Assembly: GCA_035294085.1 (NCBI GenBank)
Contig: DATGLP010000026.1
Span: 1 to 64,000 of the forward strand
Direction of reading: 5' to 3'
Length of the DNA stretch: 64,000 nt
Origin: Acidimicrobiales bacterium
GTDB lineage: Bacteria; Actinomycetota; Acidimicrobiia; Acidimicrobiales; Bog-793
The position numbers and the translations under genes were made by a program. Below are positions 9,226 to 19,495 of the stretch, piece by piece. Within the stretch, counting starts at the first letter, position 1. The number at the start of each line of letters is the position of its first letter. The notes beneath the pieces were generated by a model, which saw only the letters and a program-made list of their open reading frames with translations, was not told where the DNA came from and did no database searches.

Positions 9226-9966
9226 GTGGCGCAGCGACCGGACGCGCCGGGCGCGGCCGCCATCTTCGACCTGGACGGACTGCTCGTCGACTCCGAGCCG
9301 TTCTGGCTGCGCGCCGAGCTCGAGGTCTTCGACCGGGCGGGGATCGACGTCCGCCCGCTCGTCGGCCGCGGGCACACCCTCGGGCTGCGCGTCGACGACG
9401 CCGTCGCCTTCTTCCGCTCCCGCCTCGGCTTCGCCGGTCCCTCCGACGCCGAGTTCGCCGCGCAGATCGTGGCGCGGGTCGTGGCGGCGATCGAGGAGGA
9501 GGGCGCGCTGCTGCCCGGTGCGCTCGACGCGCTCGACCTGCTCGAGTCCGCCGGGGTGCCGCTCGCCCTCGCCTCGGGCTCGGCTCCGCCGGTGATCGAG
9601 GCGGTCCTCGAGCGATTCTCGCTCGCCGGTCGCTTCGCCGCCGTGTGCTCCGCGGTCGACGAGGAGCACGGCAAGCCCCATCCCGCCGTCTTCCTGCGGG
9701 CGGCACGGCTGCTCGGGGTGGAGCCGACGCGCTGCGTCGTGCTCGAGGACGCCGTGAACGGCGTGGTGGCGGCGAAGGCGGCGCGCATGTCGGTGATCGC
9801 GGTGCCCGCCGAGCGCCATCGGGGCGATCGGCGCTACGCGCTCGCCGACCTCGTCCTCGACTCGCTCGAGCAGCTCGCCGATCCGGTTGCGCTCGCCCTC
9901 TTCGGGCTCGAGGGCGCGCCGGGCAGGGTGGCGCAGGCTAGCGCTCGCGGGTCGAGACGAGGTTGA
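9226..9966 (+). CDS. HAD-superfamily sugar-phosphatase-like hydrolase
   Basis: A 246-aa HAD subfamily IA hydrolase similar to beta-phosphoglucomutase/YniC-type phosphatases. Motif I is [14 protein letters not shown] with the nucleophile Asp and the general acid Asp two residues later. Motif II is ASGSAPP, the motif III lysine lies in HGKPHPAVF, and motif IV is VLEDAVNG. A helical cap domain lies between motifs I and II. The likely substrate is a small phosphorylated sugar, but it cannot be named. Its 3' end overlaps the convergent leuS gene by 29 bp. Confidence 0.85.
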   Translation: MAQRPDAPGAAAIFDLDGLLVDSEPFWLRAELEVFDRAGIDVRPLVGRGHTLGLRVDDAVAFFRSRLGFAGPSDAEFAAQIVARVVAAIEEEGALLPGALDALDLLESAGVPLALASGSAPPVIEAVLERFSLAGRFAAVCSAVDEEHGKPHPAVFLRAARLLGVEPTRCVVLEDAVNGVVAAKAARMSVIAVPAERHRGDRRYALADLVLDSLEQLADPVALALFGLEGAPGRVAQASARGSRRG

Positions 9967-12424
9967 CGAGGCGCGGCGGCCGGGCGACGACGCGCGCTGG
10001 CTGACGGCCTCCGAGCGCCGCGACCACCCGCTGCGATCCGAGCGCCAGCGCGACCGCTGCCTGCTCGTCGATGGAGGCGTCGACCTCGAGACGATCGCGC
10101 ACCTTGCCGTCCACCTGGACCACCATCGTGACGCGCTCGTCGCGCAGCAGCTCGGGGTCGGGGACGGGCCAGGGCTCGGCGTGGACGTGGCGGCCGGTGC
10201 GCCGCTCGTAGGCCTCCGCCGTGAGGTGGGGCGCCATCGGGGCGAGGAGCTTCAAGAGGGTGTCCACCGCCTCGCCGACGACTCCCTCGTCGGCGCCCTC
10301 CCGGCGGGCGCGGCCGATCGCGTTCGTCAGCTCCATGCACGTCGCCACGGCGGTGTTGAAGGCGTAGCGCTCGAGGTCCTCGGTGACCGAGGCGATGCTC
10401 CGGTGGACGAGGCGGCGCAGCGCCTCCCCGGCGGCCTCGCCGTCGTGGGCGGTCTGGGGGCCAGCGGTCCCGTGCTCGTCGTCCTCGCCGAGGGCGAGGC
10501 GCCACACCCGCCTCAGGTAGCGGGCGCAGCCGTCGATGATCTCGTCGGTCTGCTCGCCCCAGTCGATGTCCTCGACCGGCGGACCAGCGAAGAGGTGGAA
10601 GAGGCGTAGCGCGTCGGCGCCGACCCGCTCGAAGTACTCGTTCGGCGACACGACGTTGCCGCGCGACTTCGACATCGCCCGGCCGCCGAGGCGGATCATC
10701 CCCTGGCAGAACAGCTGGGCGAAGGGCTCGCGTATCTCGGCCGGGGCGAGGCCGAGGTCGGCGAGGGCGCGCGTGTAGAAGCGGGCGTAGAGCAGGTGCA
10801 TGATGGCGTGGGTGATCCCGCCGATGTACTGGTCGACGGGCAGGAAGCGGCGGGCGGCCTCGACGTCGACCGGGACGTCCGTGCGCCAGGGCGCGCAGAA
10901 GCGTTCGAAGTACCACGACGAGTCGACGAAGGTGTCCATCGTGTCGGTCTCGCGCCGCGCCGGGCCGCCGCAGCGAGGGCAGGTCGCTCGGAGGAAGCGC
11001 TCGTGGTGGACGAGCGGCGACTCGCCGGTGGGCAGGAACTCGACGTCGAGCGGCAGCAGGACCGGGAGGTCCTCCTCGGGGACGGGGACGATCCCGTCGC
11101 GCTCGCAGTAGAGGACGGGGATGGGGCACCCCCAGTAGCGCTGGCGGGAGATGAGCCAGTCCCGCAGCCGGTACTGGACGGCGCGCTCGCCGACGCCCTC
11201 GGCCTCGAGCCAGGCGATGGCGCGCTCTTTCGCCTGGGCGACCGACAGGCCGTCGAGGAAGCCGCTGTTCACCTTGACGCCGTCGCCGGTCCACGCGCCG
11301 CCCTCGAAGCCCTCGGGTGGGGCGACCGTGCGCACGACGGGGAGCCCGTAGGCCATGGCGAACTCGAAGTCGCGCTGGTCCTCGGCGGGCACCGCCATGA
11401 TCGCTCCGGTGCCGTAGCCGGCGAGGACGTAGTCGGCGACGTAGACCGGCACCTGCCGGCCGTTGAACGGGTTCGTGCAGTAGCTGCCGGTGAAGGCACC
11501 CCGCTTGTCGACCGGTCCCTCGGTCGACAGCCGGGCGATGTCGGACTCGGCGCGCGCGCGTGCGACGATCTCCTCGACGGCCTCGCGCTGGGCCGGGGTC
11601 GTGAGCCGGCCGACGAGCGGGTGCTCGGGCGCGAGGACGACGTAGGTCATGCCGAAGCCGGTGTCCGGTCGGGTGGTGAAGACCTCGACCGACAGGTCGG
11701 CCCCGACGACGGGCAGGCGGATGCGGGCCCCCTCGGAGCGACCGATCCAGTTGCGCTGCATCGTCTTCACGCGCTCTGGCCAGTCCAGGCCGTCGAGGGC
11801 GTCGAGGAGCTCGTCGGCGTAGCGCGTGATGGCGAGGAACCACTGCTCGAGCGAGCGGCGCTCGACGACGTCGCCGGAGCGCTCGCAGGTCCCGTCGGCG
11901 AGCACCTGCTCGTTCGCGAGCACCGTCTTGCAGCCGGGGCACCAGTTGACGGGGGCCTCCTTGCGGTAGGCGAGGCCGGCCTCGAGCATGCGCAGGAAGA
12001 TCAGCTGGTTGAAGCGGATGTAGTCGGGGTCGTGGCTGCGGATCTCCCGCCGCCAGTCGTAGACGGCGCCGAGGCGCAGCACGCTCTGCTTCAGCTCGGC
12101 GATGCGCGCCTCGGTGTACTCGAGCGGGTGGCGCGCGCCGCCCTTGATCGCCGCGTTCTCCGCCGGCAGCCCGAAGGAGTCGAAGCCGAAGGGGGAGAGC
12201 ACCCCGTAGCCGAGCATGGTCCGGTAGCGGACGAGGACGTCGCCGAGCGTGTAGTTGCGGATGTGGCCCTGGTGGGCGGGACCGCTCGGGTAGGGGTACA
12301 TGCACAGCACGTAGTAGGGCTCGCGCGGGTCGTCGTCGTCGATCTCGTAGGTGCCCCACTCGGCCCAGCGCGCCTGCCAGCGCGGCTCCACCTTGGCGAA
12401 GTCGTAGGGCGTGGCCACGGCCAC
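9938..12424 (-). CDS. leuS: Leucyl-tRNA synthetase
   Basis: This enzyme charges tRNA-Leu with leucine in the cytosol. The 828-aa product is full length for the bacterial type. The HIGH motif appears as HQGH (residues 51-54) in [18 protein letters not shown]. Zinc-binding cysteines occur in WCPGCK and CPRCGG, the editing domain has TTRPDTGFG, and KMSKS appears as [10 protein letters not shown]. The C-terminus holds the anticodon-binding domain and the [10 protein letters not shown] domain. The start is GTG 12424. A TAACCT box at 12430-12425 lies only a few bases upstream, which suggests a leaderless transcript. It is convergent with the HAD gene. Confidence 0.95.
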   Translation of the reverse strand: MAVATPYDFAKVEPRWQARWAEWGTYEIDDDDPREPYYVLCMYPYPSGPAHQGHIRNYTLGDVLVRYRTMLGYGVLSPFGFDSFGLPAENAAIKGGARHPLEYTEARIAELKQSVLRLGAVYDWRREIRSHDPDYIRFNQLIFLRMLEAGLAYRKEAPVNWCPGCKTVLANEQVLADGTCERSGDVVERRSLEQWFLAITRYADELLDALDGLDWPERVKTMQRNWIGRSEGARIRLPVVGADLSVEVFTTRPDTGFGMTYVVLAPEHPLVGRLTTPAQREAVEEIVARARAESDIARLSTEGPVDKRGAFTGSYCTNPFNGRQVPVYVADYVLAGYGTGAIMAVPAEDQRDFEFAMAYGLPVVRTVAPPEGFEGGAWTGDGVKVNSGFLDGLSVAQAKERAIAWLEAEGVGERAVQYRLRDWLISRQRYWGCPIPVLYCERDGIVPVPEEDLPVLLPLDVEFLPTGESPLVHHERFLRATCPRCGGPARRETDTMDTFVDSSWYFERFCAPWRTDVPVDVEAARRFLPVDQYIGGITHAIMHLLYARFYTRALADLGLAPAEIREPFAQLFCQGMIRLGGRAMSKSRGNVVSPNEYFERVGADALRLFHLFAGPPVEDIDWGEQTDEIIDGCARYLRRVWRLALGEDDEHGTAGPQTAHDGEAAGEALRRLVHRSIASVTEDLERYAFNTAVATCMELTNAIGRARREGADEGVVGEAVDTLLKLLAPMAPHLTAEAYERRTGRHVHAEPWPVPDPELLRDERVTMVVQVDGKVRDRLEVDASIDEQAAVALALGSQRVVAALGGRQPARVVARPPRLVNLVSTRER

Positions 12425-12430
12425 AGGTTA
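12425..12430 (-). promoter_or_regulatory. Putative -10 box of leuS (leaderless)
   Basis: On the minus strand the hexamer TAACCT ends immediately before the GTG start. Transcription would then begin at or near the start codon, giving a leaderless mRNA, a common arrangement in Actinomycetota. I see no convincing -35 box. Confidence 0.35.
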
Positions 12431-12509
12431 GTGAGCCACGCGCGAGCGCCCCAGCTCGGGCGGCCGAGCGAGGGACCGGAGGGTCGGTGGTAAGGTGGCC
12501 GGGTCTCCC

Positions 12510-12583
12510 GGGGGCGTAGCTCAGCTGGTAGAGCGCTTGACTGGCAGTCAAGAGGTTCGGGGGTTCGAGTCCCCTCGCCTCCA
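12510..12583 (+). tRNA. tRNA-Ala(GGC)
   Basis: A full cloverleaf can be folded. The acceptor stem GGGGGCG pairs with CGCCTCC and includes a G3:U70 wobble, the identity element of alanine tRNAs. The D arm is GCTC-AGCTGGTA-GAGC, the anticodon stem-loop CTTGA-CTGGCAG-TCAAG has anticodon GGC, and the T arm is GGGGG-TTCGAGT-CCCCT. The variable loop is 6 nt. The discriminator base is A at 12583 and no CCA is encoded (ACCG follows). The integrase remnant begins 80 bp downstream, so the 3' end of this tRNA is the likely attachment site of the island. Confidence 0.95.
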
Positions 12584-12662
12584 CCGAAAATCGCAGGTCA
12601 GCGCCCTACAAGCCTCCGGTGACAAGCGATGACGGGGCCGGATGTCAGTGAAAAGTCACCGC

Positions 12663-13067
12663 TCAGCGGAGCAGGCTCGCGCTGAGCCGCTCGCCCGCCT
12701 CTTGGGCCATGTTCGGGAGCAGGTGGGCGTAGCCGGCGAGGGTGATGGTCGGGTTCGCGTGGCCAAGCATCTCGCTCACGATCTTCACTGGGACCCCGTT
12801 GGCGAGCATGAGGCTCGCGGCCGTGTGGCGTAGGTCGTGGAACCGCACGCGGGGGAGCCCCGCGGCCCGCACGAGCGCGTGGAAGCGCGACGACACCCAA
12901 TCGGGGGAGAGCGGCTCGCGCAACGTGTCGCAGAAGCAGAAGACGTAATCGGTCGCTGCCCACGCTTCACCGGCGCGAAGGCGCTCCTCCAGCTGGCGCC
13001 AGCGATGCGTGCGAAGCATACCCACGAGCGCGTCGTCAAGCCCGAGTTCGACAGTTGCTGGACACAC
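12663..13067 (-). pseudogene. Truncated tyrosine integrase (C-terminal part)
   Basis: Only the C-terminal catalytic half of a phage/ICE-type tyrosine recombinase remains, about 134 residues against 350-400 for intact members. Visible are LSPDWVSSRFHALVRAAGLP, the HDLRHTAASLML box with the HxxR residues, the LGHANPTITLAGYAHLLP segment with the second active-site His (LGH) and the nucleophile tyrosine, and the usual C-terminal helix. The arm-binding domain and the first catalytic Arg region are missing upstream, where the frame is lost. Its place beside tRNA-Ala, facing the tRNA, is the classic integrative-element layout. It is probably inactive. Confidence 0.82.
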
Positions 13068-13127
13068 ACGACGCCAACGAGGGCCTTGACCAGGAGCGAC
13101 GCGAGGAGCCCGGCGGGCGTGTAGTGC

Positions 13128-13380
13128 CTAGGCCGAACGTGCAGTCCGTCGGCGGGGCCGCGGAGCGGTCTCGTGCTCGACGAGCAGTGGCGGCTCGCGC
13201 AGCTCGAGGGCACGTAGGATCTCGCGCTGGCGTGGGGTGGTCTCGGTGCGCTGGACGACGCGTCCGGCAGGTCTGGAGAACTCACCGAGGTGCATGCGCT
13301 CGAGCTCGCGCCGGACGTTGCGCCACGTATCACCGGTCGCCCGCTTGATCACGCGGACCAACATGAGCGCCAAGAAGCAC
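13128..13380 (-). pseudogene. IS1634-type transposase C-terminal fragment
   Basis: About 84 residues match the C-terminal end of IS1634-family DDE transposases: CFLALMLVRVI, then TGDTWRNVRRELERMHLG, then GRVVQRTETTPRQREILRALELREPP. The N-terminal and catalytic parts are absent. Homology ends at about 13381, exactly where CRISPR repeat sequence begins, so the transposase end has been joined to a cut repeat. The same frame stays open into the array by chance. No terminal inverted repeat could be identified. Confidence 0.72.
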
Positions 13381-13394
13381 ACGGCCGTGGAGAC
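13381..13394 (-). repeat. Truncated CRISPR repeat at distal array end
   Basis: The 14 bases ACGGCCGTGGAGAC are identical to the last 14 bases (plus-strand reading) of the 36-bp array repeat. A 38-bp spacer-sized segment follows before the first full repeat at 13433. The missing 22 bases are replaced by transposase sequence, so the array once extended further left and was cut by an IS-related rearrangement. Confidence 0.8.
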
Positions 13395-13432
13395 GCCCTC
13401 GTCGAGCTCGGCGAACTGGACCCCGAGCTCGC

Positions 13433-16400
13433 GCTTCAATGGAGCCACGGCCATACGGCCGTGGAGACGTATCCGTTTCCTCGGCGCCGAGGAGCTACGG
13501 GACCAGCTTCAATGGAGCCACGGCCATACGGCCGTGGAGACACCCATTCGAGGTCGAGGCGCTCGAGCAGCGGCGCGCTTCAATGGAGCCACGGCCATAC
13601 GGCCGTGGAGACGACCCCGAAGCCACCGGAGTACAGCGGCACGAGCTTGCTTCAATGGAGCCACGGCCATACGGCCGTGGAGACATCCAGTGCCACGTGG
13701 CCAGCGAGAACTGCCAGGCCCCGCCGCTTCAATGGAGCCACGGCCATACGGCCGTGGAGACGACGCCCAGGGCGAAGGGGTGAGCACGCATATGTTCTCC
13801 GCTTCAATGGAGCCACGGCCATACGGCCGTGGAGACGCACCGACGCCCGCGCGCTGAGCGCCGACACGGCCGGGCTTCAATGGAGCCACGGCCATACGGC
13901 CGTGGAGACATGATCCAACCCCACAGCGCGGGCCAGACAGCGTCCGCTTCAATGGAGCCACGGCCATACGGCCGTGGAGACCCGTCCCACTTTCCCGGCC
14001 AGATGAGGTCGGCGAGGCTTCAATGGAGCCACGGCCATACGGCCGTGGAGACAAGACCAGGACGCCGAGGACGAAGCCGGGGTGGTGCCAGCTTCAATGG
14101 AGCCACGGCCATACGGTCGTGGAGACGAGAGACACCCCATGCCAACGACCGCCACGATCAACTAGCTTCAATGGAGCCACGGCCATACGGCCGTGGAGAC
14201 GCGACGATGGCCTCGGCCCGTCGGAGGATCTCGTGGCGGCTTCAATGGAGCCACGGCCATACGGCCGTGGAGACGAGGGTCGTCTTTCCCGCGCCGGTGG
14301 GGCCGTAAATGCTTCAATGGAGCCACGGCCATACGGCCGTGGAGACTTGCGGGATGCTGCCACTAACTGGGCACGATCAGTACTAGCTTCAATGGAGCCA
14401 CGGCCATACGGCCGTGGAGACGGCCTGTCGCGAGCCAAAAGGAGATCGCGGAGCTGGCGCTTCAATGGAGCCACGGCCATACGGCCGTGGAGACATTATT
14501 CGGCCCAAAGCTGTTATACGGCGAGGAATGCTTCAATGGAGCCACGGCCATACGGCCGTGGAGACGGTGTCCCCTTCCTGGTAGTCTTTCAAGTGCCGAC
14601 TTGCTTCAATGGAGCCACGGCCATACGGCCGTGGAGACCCGGTGCCGGTGCGGGCATTCGCCCGTGACGTTGTCGGGGCTTCAATGGAGCCACGGCCATA
14701 CGGCCGTGGAGACTACATGGGGGAGGCGTCGTGACCGTTGACCATAAAGGCTTCAATGGAGCCACGGCCATACGGCCGTGGAGACTGCCACAAAGTCGTA
14801 GTCCGCTATCCACGATCCGCTAGCTTCAATGGAGCCACGGCCATACGGCCGTGGAGACACCGCGCCGGTGCGCAGGTCGACGCAGACGTAGGTGCTTCAA
14901 TGGAGCCACGGCCATACGGCCGTGGAGACGGTTGCCTTCCAGCCAACCGCCGCAGTGAGGCGGGGGCTTCAATGGAGCCACGGCCATACGGCCGTGGAGA
15001 CTCGGCAACCTCAGCCCACAACAAGCATTCAATCCGGGCTTCAATGGAGCCACGGCCATACGGCCGTGGAGACCAGATGAAGGTGGTGCAAGTGGTGGAT
15101 GGTCCAGTAGTGCTTCAATGGAGCCACGGCCATACGGCCGTGGAGACTATATACTCGTCCACGTATGACCGGTATGCATCGTAAGGCTTCAATGGAGCCA
15201 CGGCCATACGGCCGTGGAGACTGCGCTGCTCGCGCGGCAACGAATGCCGCAAAAACAAGAGGCTTCAATGGAGCCACGGCCATACGGCCGTGGAGACCCG
15301 GCGGAAGGCTGCGGCCTGCCGATGACCTTGCGGCGGCTTCAATGGAGCCACGGCCATACGGCCGTGGAGACGTGGGGAGCCGACGAAACACGCCTCCGGC
15401 GATGGCTAGAGCTTCAATGGAGCCACGGCCATACGGCCGTGGAGACGTCGCGATGCCCGCGTGGAGGCTTTGTATCCGCGACTCGCTTCAATGGAGCCAC
15501 GGCCATACGGCCGTGGAGACGCCGTGTACCAGACGTGCACAGATTGCGGCATATTCGGGCTTCAATGGAGCCACGGCCATACGGCCGTGGAGACGCGGCA
15601 TCGGGTCGGACGACATCGCATACGGATGAGGAGCTTCAATGGAGCCACGGCCATACGGCCGTGGAGACCGGCTCCTCGCCCTCATGCAGCGGTGGGAGGG
15701 CGGCTTCAATGGAGCCACGGCCATACGGCCGTGGAGACGGAGGATGCATGATGGCGACAACGACTGTGCAGCATTGCTTCAATGGAGCCACGGCCATACG
15801 GCCGTGGAGACTGTACGGCAGCCTAGTGGAGTGTCCTCGATGCGATCGGCTTCAATGGAGCCACGGCCATACGGCCGTGGAGACGTCGGAGAGCGCGTCG
15901 CGTCGTTTGTCGGCGGCGTCAGGCTTCAATGGAGCCACGGCCATACGGCCGTGGAGACACGTACCTAGCGAGCAGCCGCCGCTGGGACGGCTCGCTTCAA
16001 TGGAGCCACGGCCATACGGCCGTGGAGACGCTGTGGCATTGGTCGCCAATACGGCATATAACGCGAGCTTCAATGGAGCCACGGCCATACGGCCGTGGAG
16101 ACATCGCGAGTGGCAGGAGATGGCCTTCGAAGAGGCAGCGCTTCAATGGAGCCACGGCCATACGGCCGTGGAGACCACCTCGCGCTCACGCAGCCGTCGA
16201 GTGCGGATGTCGCGCTTCAATGGAGCCACGGCCATACGGCCGTGGAGACGATCCATCGGGCGGCGAGGTCGTCGTACTTCGGGCGGCTTCAATGGAGCCA
16301 CGGCCATACGGCCGTGGAGACATTACACAAGACAAGGCGCTTGCAAAGGGCGATATCTGCTTCAATGGAGCCACGGCCATACGGCCGTGGAGACCCTCGT

Positions 16401-17272
16401 TCACTGCGTCGCGCATCGAGAAGTACTTCGCGCTTCAATGGAGCCACGGCCATACGGCCGTGGAGACACTCCAGCCGTAGACGACGAGCGAGTAGCCGGC
16501 AAAGCGCTTCAATGGAGCCACGGCCATACGGCCGTGGAGACTGCCGCACAATCTGGGCGTTCGACGCAGAATATGTGGGCTTCAATGGAGCCACGGCCAT
16601 ACGGCCGTGGAGACTTTGTTGACTGGCGGGCGGGTCAGCGGCGCGCCTTTCGCTTCAATGGAGCCACGGCCATACGGCCGTGGAGACTACGCGGTCGCCC
16701 ACGCCGCCCCACGGAGTTTCGGCGCTTCAATGGAGCCACGGCCATACGGCCGTGGAGACTTCGGTAGCGGCCGGTAGTGATATCCGTATTGTGCCGCTTC
16801 AATGGAGCCACGGCCATACGGCCGTGGAGACTTCCGCTTCGGCAAGGCGCGCAACGTGAGGATGAGCGGGCTTCAATGGAGCCACGGCCATACGGCCGTG
16901 GAGACAATTGTCCGTCATTATGATGTTATAGGTGCCCATGAGGCTTCAATGGAGCCACGGCCATACGGCCGTGGAGACGCCGCCGGTCCGAAGTACACGG
17001 CCGGTGTCCAGGCTGTGCTTCAATGGAGCCACGGCCATACGGCCGTGGAGACCCGCAATACCGGTCGCAATTGCATAATATCTTGGCGAAGCTTCAATGG
17101 AGCCACGGCCATACGGCCGTGGAGACTCGCATCAAGAACGGCACGATGTCGCCCGACGAGGCGCGCTTCAATGGAGCCACGGCCATACGGCCGTGGAGAC
17201 AGTTACTGCAACGCTCTATACACTGATAAAAACTCGGCTTCAATGGAGCCACGGCCATACGGCCGTGGAGAC
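13433..17272 (-). CRISPR. CRISPR array, 53 repeats and 52 spacers (I-G)
   Basis: I counted 53 copies of a 36-bp repeat starting every 70-77 bp, giving 52 spacers of 34-41 bp. Plus-strand repeats begin GCTTCAATGG and end GGAGAC; the centre is the perfect hairpin CCACGGCC-ATAC-GGCCGTGG (8-bp stem, 4-nt loop). Read on the minus strand the repeat ends ATTGAAGC, resembling the ATTGAAAC 3' end common to type I repeats, so transcription is probably leftward from the cas2 side. The copy at 14091-14126 carries a C-to-T change in the hairpin stem (GGTCGTGG). Because the repeat is 36 bp, long spurious frames run through the array; they are not genes. The near-perfect repeats suggest an active or recently active locus. 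Confidence 0.98.
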
Positions 17273-17494
17273 GGCGGAGCACGTTTGCCCTGGTCACCGC
17301 CCAACTATACCGCTCGCATGCGAGCGCCAACTCGTTGCGCGAACCAATTCCTGGCCAATGCCTACCGGTTCCGTCGCGCCAAGCCTCTGACCAGGTCGAA
17401 CGCTGTGCGAGTAGCGCCCAGCTTCCGACGTAGGACCTCGGTGCTCGAATGTCCGAAATGTGCTCTTTATCTGCCAAGGAACGATATTCGTCGT
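17273..17494 (-). promoter_or_regulatory. Presumed CRISPR leader
   Basis: This 222-bp stretch lies between the leader-proximal repeat and the cas2 stop codon and is visibly more AT-rich than the surrounding genes. It has no coding frame of note. The inferred orientation of the repeat and the truncated repeat at the far end both place the leader here. It should hold the crRNA promoter and the integration signals. I could not assign a specific -10 box. Confidence 0.65.
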
Positions 17495-17788
17495 TCAGAC
17501 GATTACGGCTCGATGGATCTCGGGAGATAGCTGGCGTCCGAGCGATTTAAAGCGGCGCCTCGCGCTTCCGTACGAGGGACCGAGGTCGACAATGAGTACT
17601 GCATCATCGGTGAGCTTGACAACTCGGCGGAGTGCGGCTTCGAGAAGCATCCGCTCGACTGCAGACAGGTCGCAGAAAAAGACCGAATACTGCAGGGGTT
17701 CGCGGAAACCGAGCATCGTTTTGTGCGTGCGTCGTAACCTGTCTGAGTCGCGAACGTCGTAGCAGACGAGATACCCGTTGCGACTCAT
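17495..17788 (-). CDS. cas2: Cas2 endoribonuclease-fold adaptation protein
   Basis: A 97-aa Cas2, the dimeric partner that bridges two Cas1 dimers during spacer integration. The first strand reads YLVCYDVRDSDRLRRTHK with the conserved Asp after the strand. Next come GFREPLQYSVFFCDLS and the C-terminal strand AVLIVDLG. Length is normal for the family. Its ATG overlaps the cas4-cas1 stop by 4 bp (ATGA), so the two are translationally coupled. It is the last gene of the cas operon, ending 222 bp before the array. Confidence 0.93.
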   Translation of the reverse strand: MSRNGYLVCYDVRDSDRLRRTHKTMLGFREPLQYSVFFCDLSAVERMLLEAALRRVVKLTDDAVLIVDLGPSYGSARRRFKSLGRQLSPEIHRAVIV

Positions 17789-19485
17789 CGCGTCGTGAAC
17801 GACCGATACTCGGGCACCTCACCCGCGATTGTTCGAGCCATCAGACGCGCCTGCATCTCAAGAAGCCGTCGGTAGCTGACTCGGTATCGGAACAGCGGGT
17901 GCCGGACCAATGTCTCCATGCGTGATTCGAACGCTCGAATAACGTCGCGGCGCGGCCCATCCCGGAGGTTACAGCCCGGCCCTCTGACGATGAACGCTGA
18001 GCGGTCCAAAACCCGATTGTTGAAGAGCGACAGGCATACGGAATCGGCGATGAGTGGCCGGAACTCCTCCATCAGGTCGAGCGCAAGCGATGGACGTGCC
18101 GTCCTGAGCCGGTGGTACACACCGCGGTAGGGATCGAGGCCTACGGCGATGAGGGCGCGCAGTACGTCCTTCATGAGGAGGGAGTACAGGAAGGACAATG
18201 TCGCGTTGACCGGGTCGGGGGGTGGCCGGCGATCACGGCCAGCAACGTCGAAACCCAGAGGGTCTCTCAGCATTCCGGCGAATCCTGCGAAGTATGCACG
18301 CGCCGCCATCCCTTCCAGCCCGAAGAGGCGATCCATTGACGCGGCCTCCTGCGCGAGGCGTGCGTAGCGCGCGATCTCAACGAGTATCCGCGCGATTTGC
18401 CCGGGGTGATTGCGCCTCAGGAGTGTGCGCTGATTGCGCAACTTGCCGACGACGATGGCGCGTGCGATTGGCAGCGCGCGCTCCTCGTCGTCTGCCACGC
18501 GGTACTGCTGCATTCGGAGTTCGACGTTCCGGCTCGGCACCCCGGTCGTCACCGCGGCGAGCCACCCTCCGTAGCTGTGGTGGAAGATAGGGATCTCGCG
18601 CTCGGCGAGGGCGCGCAGCGCCTGCGCGGATAGCTGGACGTTCCCGTAGAGCGACAGCTGCGAGATGTCGAGGAGCCGAACGGACACTTCTTCACCGTCT
18701 CGACGGCGGACGACGATCCGCTCCCCAGACTTTCCGACCGCCGCGCCCTGTTCAACCACGTAGACGGGCTGGGCATCGTCGCGAGCAGGGACGAGACGTC
18801 GGACTTCCCCGATCGGTGCTCCGCGTAGCAGCTGAACCTCGTCGGGCAGACAGATTCCGACGAGGGAGCAGCGCGGGCACTTCGGACTATCGATGAGCGG
18901 GGGCGGCGGGAGGGGCGCCGCGGCTACGCGCTCCAGCTCGCGGACCGCCTCTAACGTGCGCGCGATAAGGGCGTCGTCGAAGTGCACAATGAAACGTTGC
19001 TTGGTCTCTGCGTAGTACACGACGCCTTCGTCGCAGCGGTACCCGTTTTCGCGGAGAATCAACCCCTGGACACACAGTTGGACCCGTTCCGGGTCCCATG
19101 GCCCTGTCGGACCTGGCGCACCTTTCTTGTAATCCACCGGGCGCACCGCGCCATCGCTCCCCTCGAGGAGGTCCATCCGAGCGACGAGACGTGCCCGTGG
19201 GGCGGATAGGAGGACCGCGCGCGCGGCGACCTGGTCGTCGCGAGCCATCTCGTCGGGTGGCGGGAGACGACCCACCTCGGTGTCGACGCGTCGGTGGACG
19301 TGCTCCCCTTCGAGTGTGTCGACGCTCTCCGCCCACTCTCCTTGAACCCACTCAAGGTAGAACAGTCGCGGGCAGTAGACGAATTCGTTCACCATCCGCG
19401 CCGGGACCATCTCGGGTGGCTGTTCACTCGACGGCGTGGCGGAGTTGACGTCCTCTCCCGTCCCGGACGTGTTCATCGGCTCCAC
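17785..19485 (-). CDS. cas4-cas1: Cas4-Cas1 fusion adaptation protein
   Basis: A 566-aa fusion of the kind found in I-G (I-U) systems, where Cas4 trims prespacers and reads the PAM while Cas1 integrates them. Residues from about 30 to 220 are Cas4: the first cysteine in EFVYCPRLFYLEW, the RecB-like nuclease motif VDYKKG, and the C-terminal cluster CPRCSLVGICLPDE. From about 235 onward is Cas1: LDISQLSLYGNVQLS, GLEG, DPVNATLSFLYSLL with the metal-binding region, then DLMEEFRPLIAD. GTG 19485 starts 10 bp after the upstream stop; ATG 19476 is an alternative. All expected catalytic segments are present. Confidence 0.93.
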   Translation of the reverse strand: MEPMNTSGTGEDVNSATPSSEQPPEMVPARMVNEFVYCPRLFYLEWVQGEWAESVDTLEGEHVHRRVDTEVGRLPPPDEMARDDQVAARAVLLSAPRARLVARMDLLEGSDGAVRPVDYKKGAPGPTGPWDPERVQLCVQGLILRENGYRCDEGVVYYAETKQRFIVHFDDALIARTLEAVRELERVAAAPLPPPPLIDSPKCPRCSLVGICLPDEVQLLRGAPIGEVRRLVPARDDAQPVYVVEQGAAVGKSGERIVVRRRDGEEVSVRLLDISQLSLYGNVQLSAQALRALAEREIPIFHHSYGGWLAAVTTGVPSRNVELRMQQYRVADDEERALPIARAIVVGKLRNQRTLLRRNHPGQIARILVEIARYARLAQEAASMDRLFGLEGMAARAYFAGFAGMLRDPLGFDVAGRDRRPPPDPVNATLSFLYSLLMKDVLRALIAVGLDPYRGVYHRLRTARPSLALDLMEEFRPLIADSVCLSLFNNRVLDRSAFIVRGPGCNLRDGPRRDVIRAFESRMETLVRHPLFRYRVSYRRLLEMQARLMARTIAGEVPEYRSFTTR

Positions 19486-19495
19486 TGGATCCGAG

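Noticed and set aside
9834-12584. A 916-codon minus-strand frame starting MEARGLEPPNLLTASQALYQ
   Set aside because: Its start is the reverse complement of the tRNA and the rest is a shifted reading of leuS.
12785-13333. A 182-codon minus-strand frame across the integrase and transposase remnants
   Set aside because: It reads both remnants out of frame and has no domain of its own.
13237-17530. Long open frames through the array encoding repeats such as ASMEPRPYGRGD and FNGATAIRPWRR
   Set aside because: The 36-bp repeat stays in frame when spacers are multiples of three. These frames are translations of CRISPR repeats, not genes.
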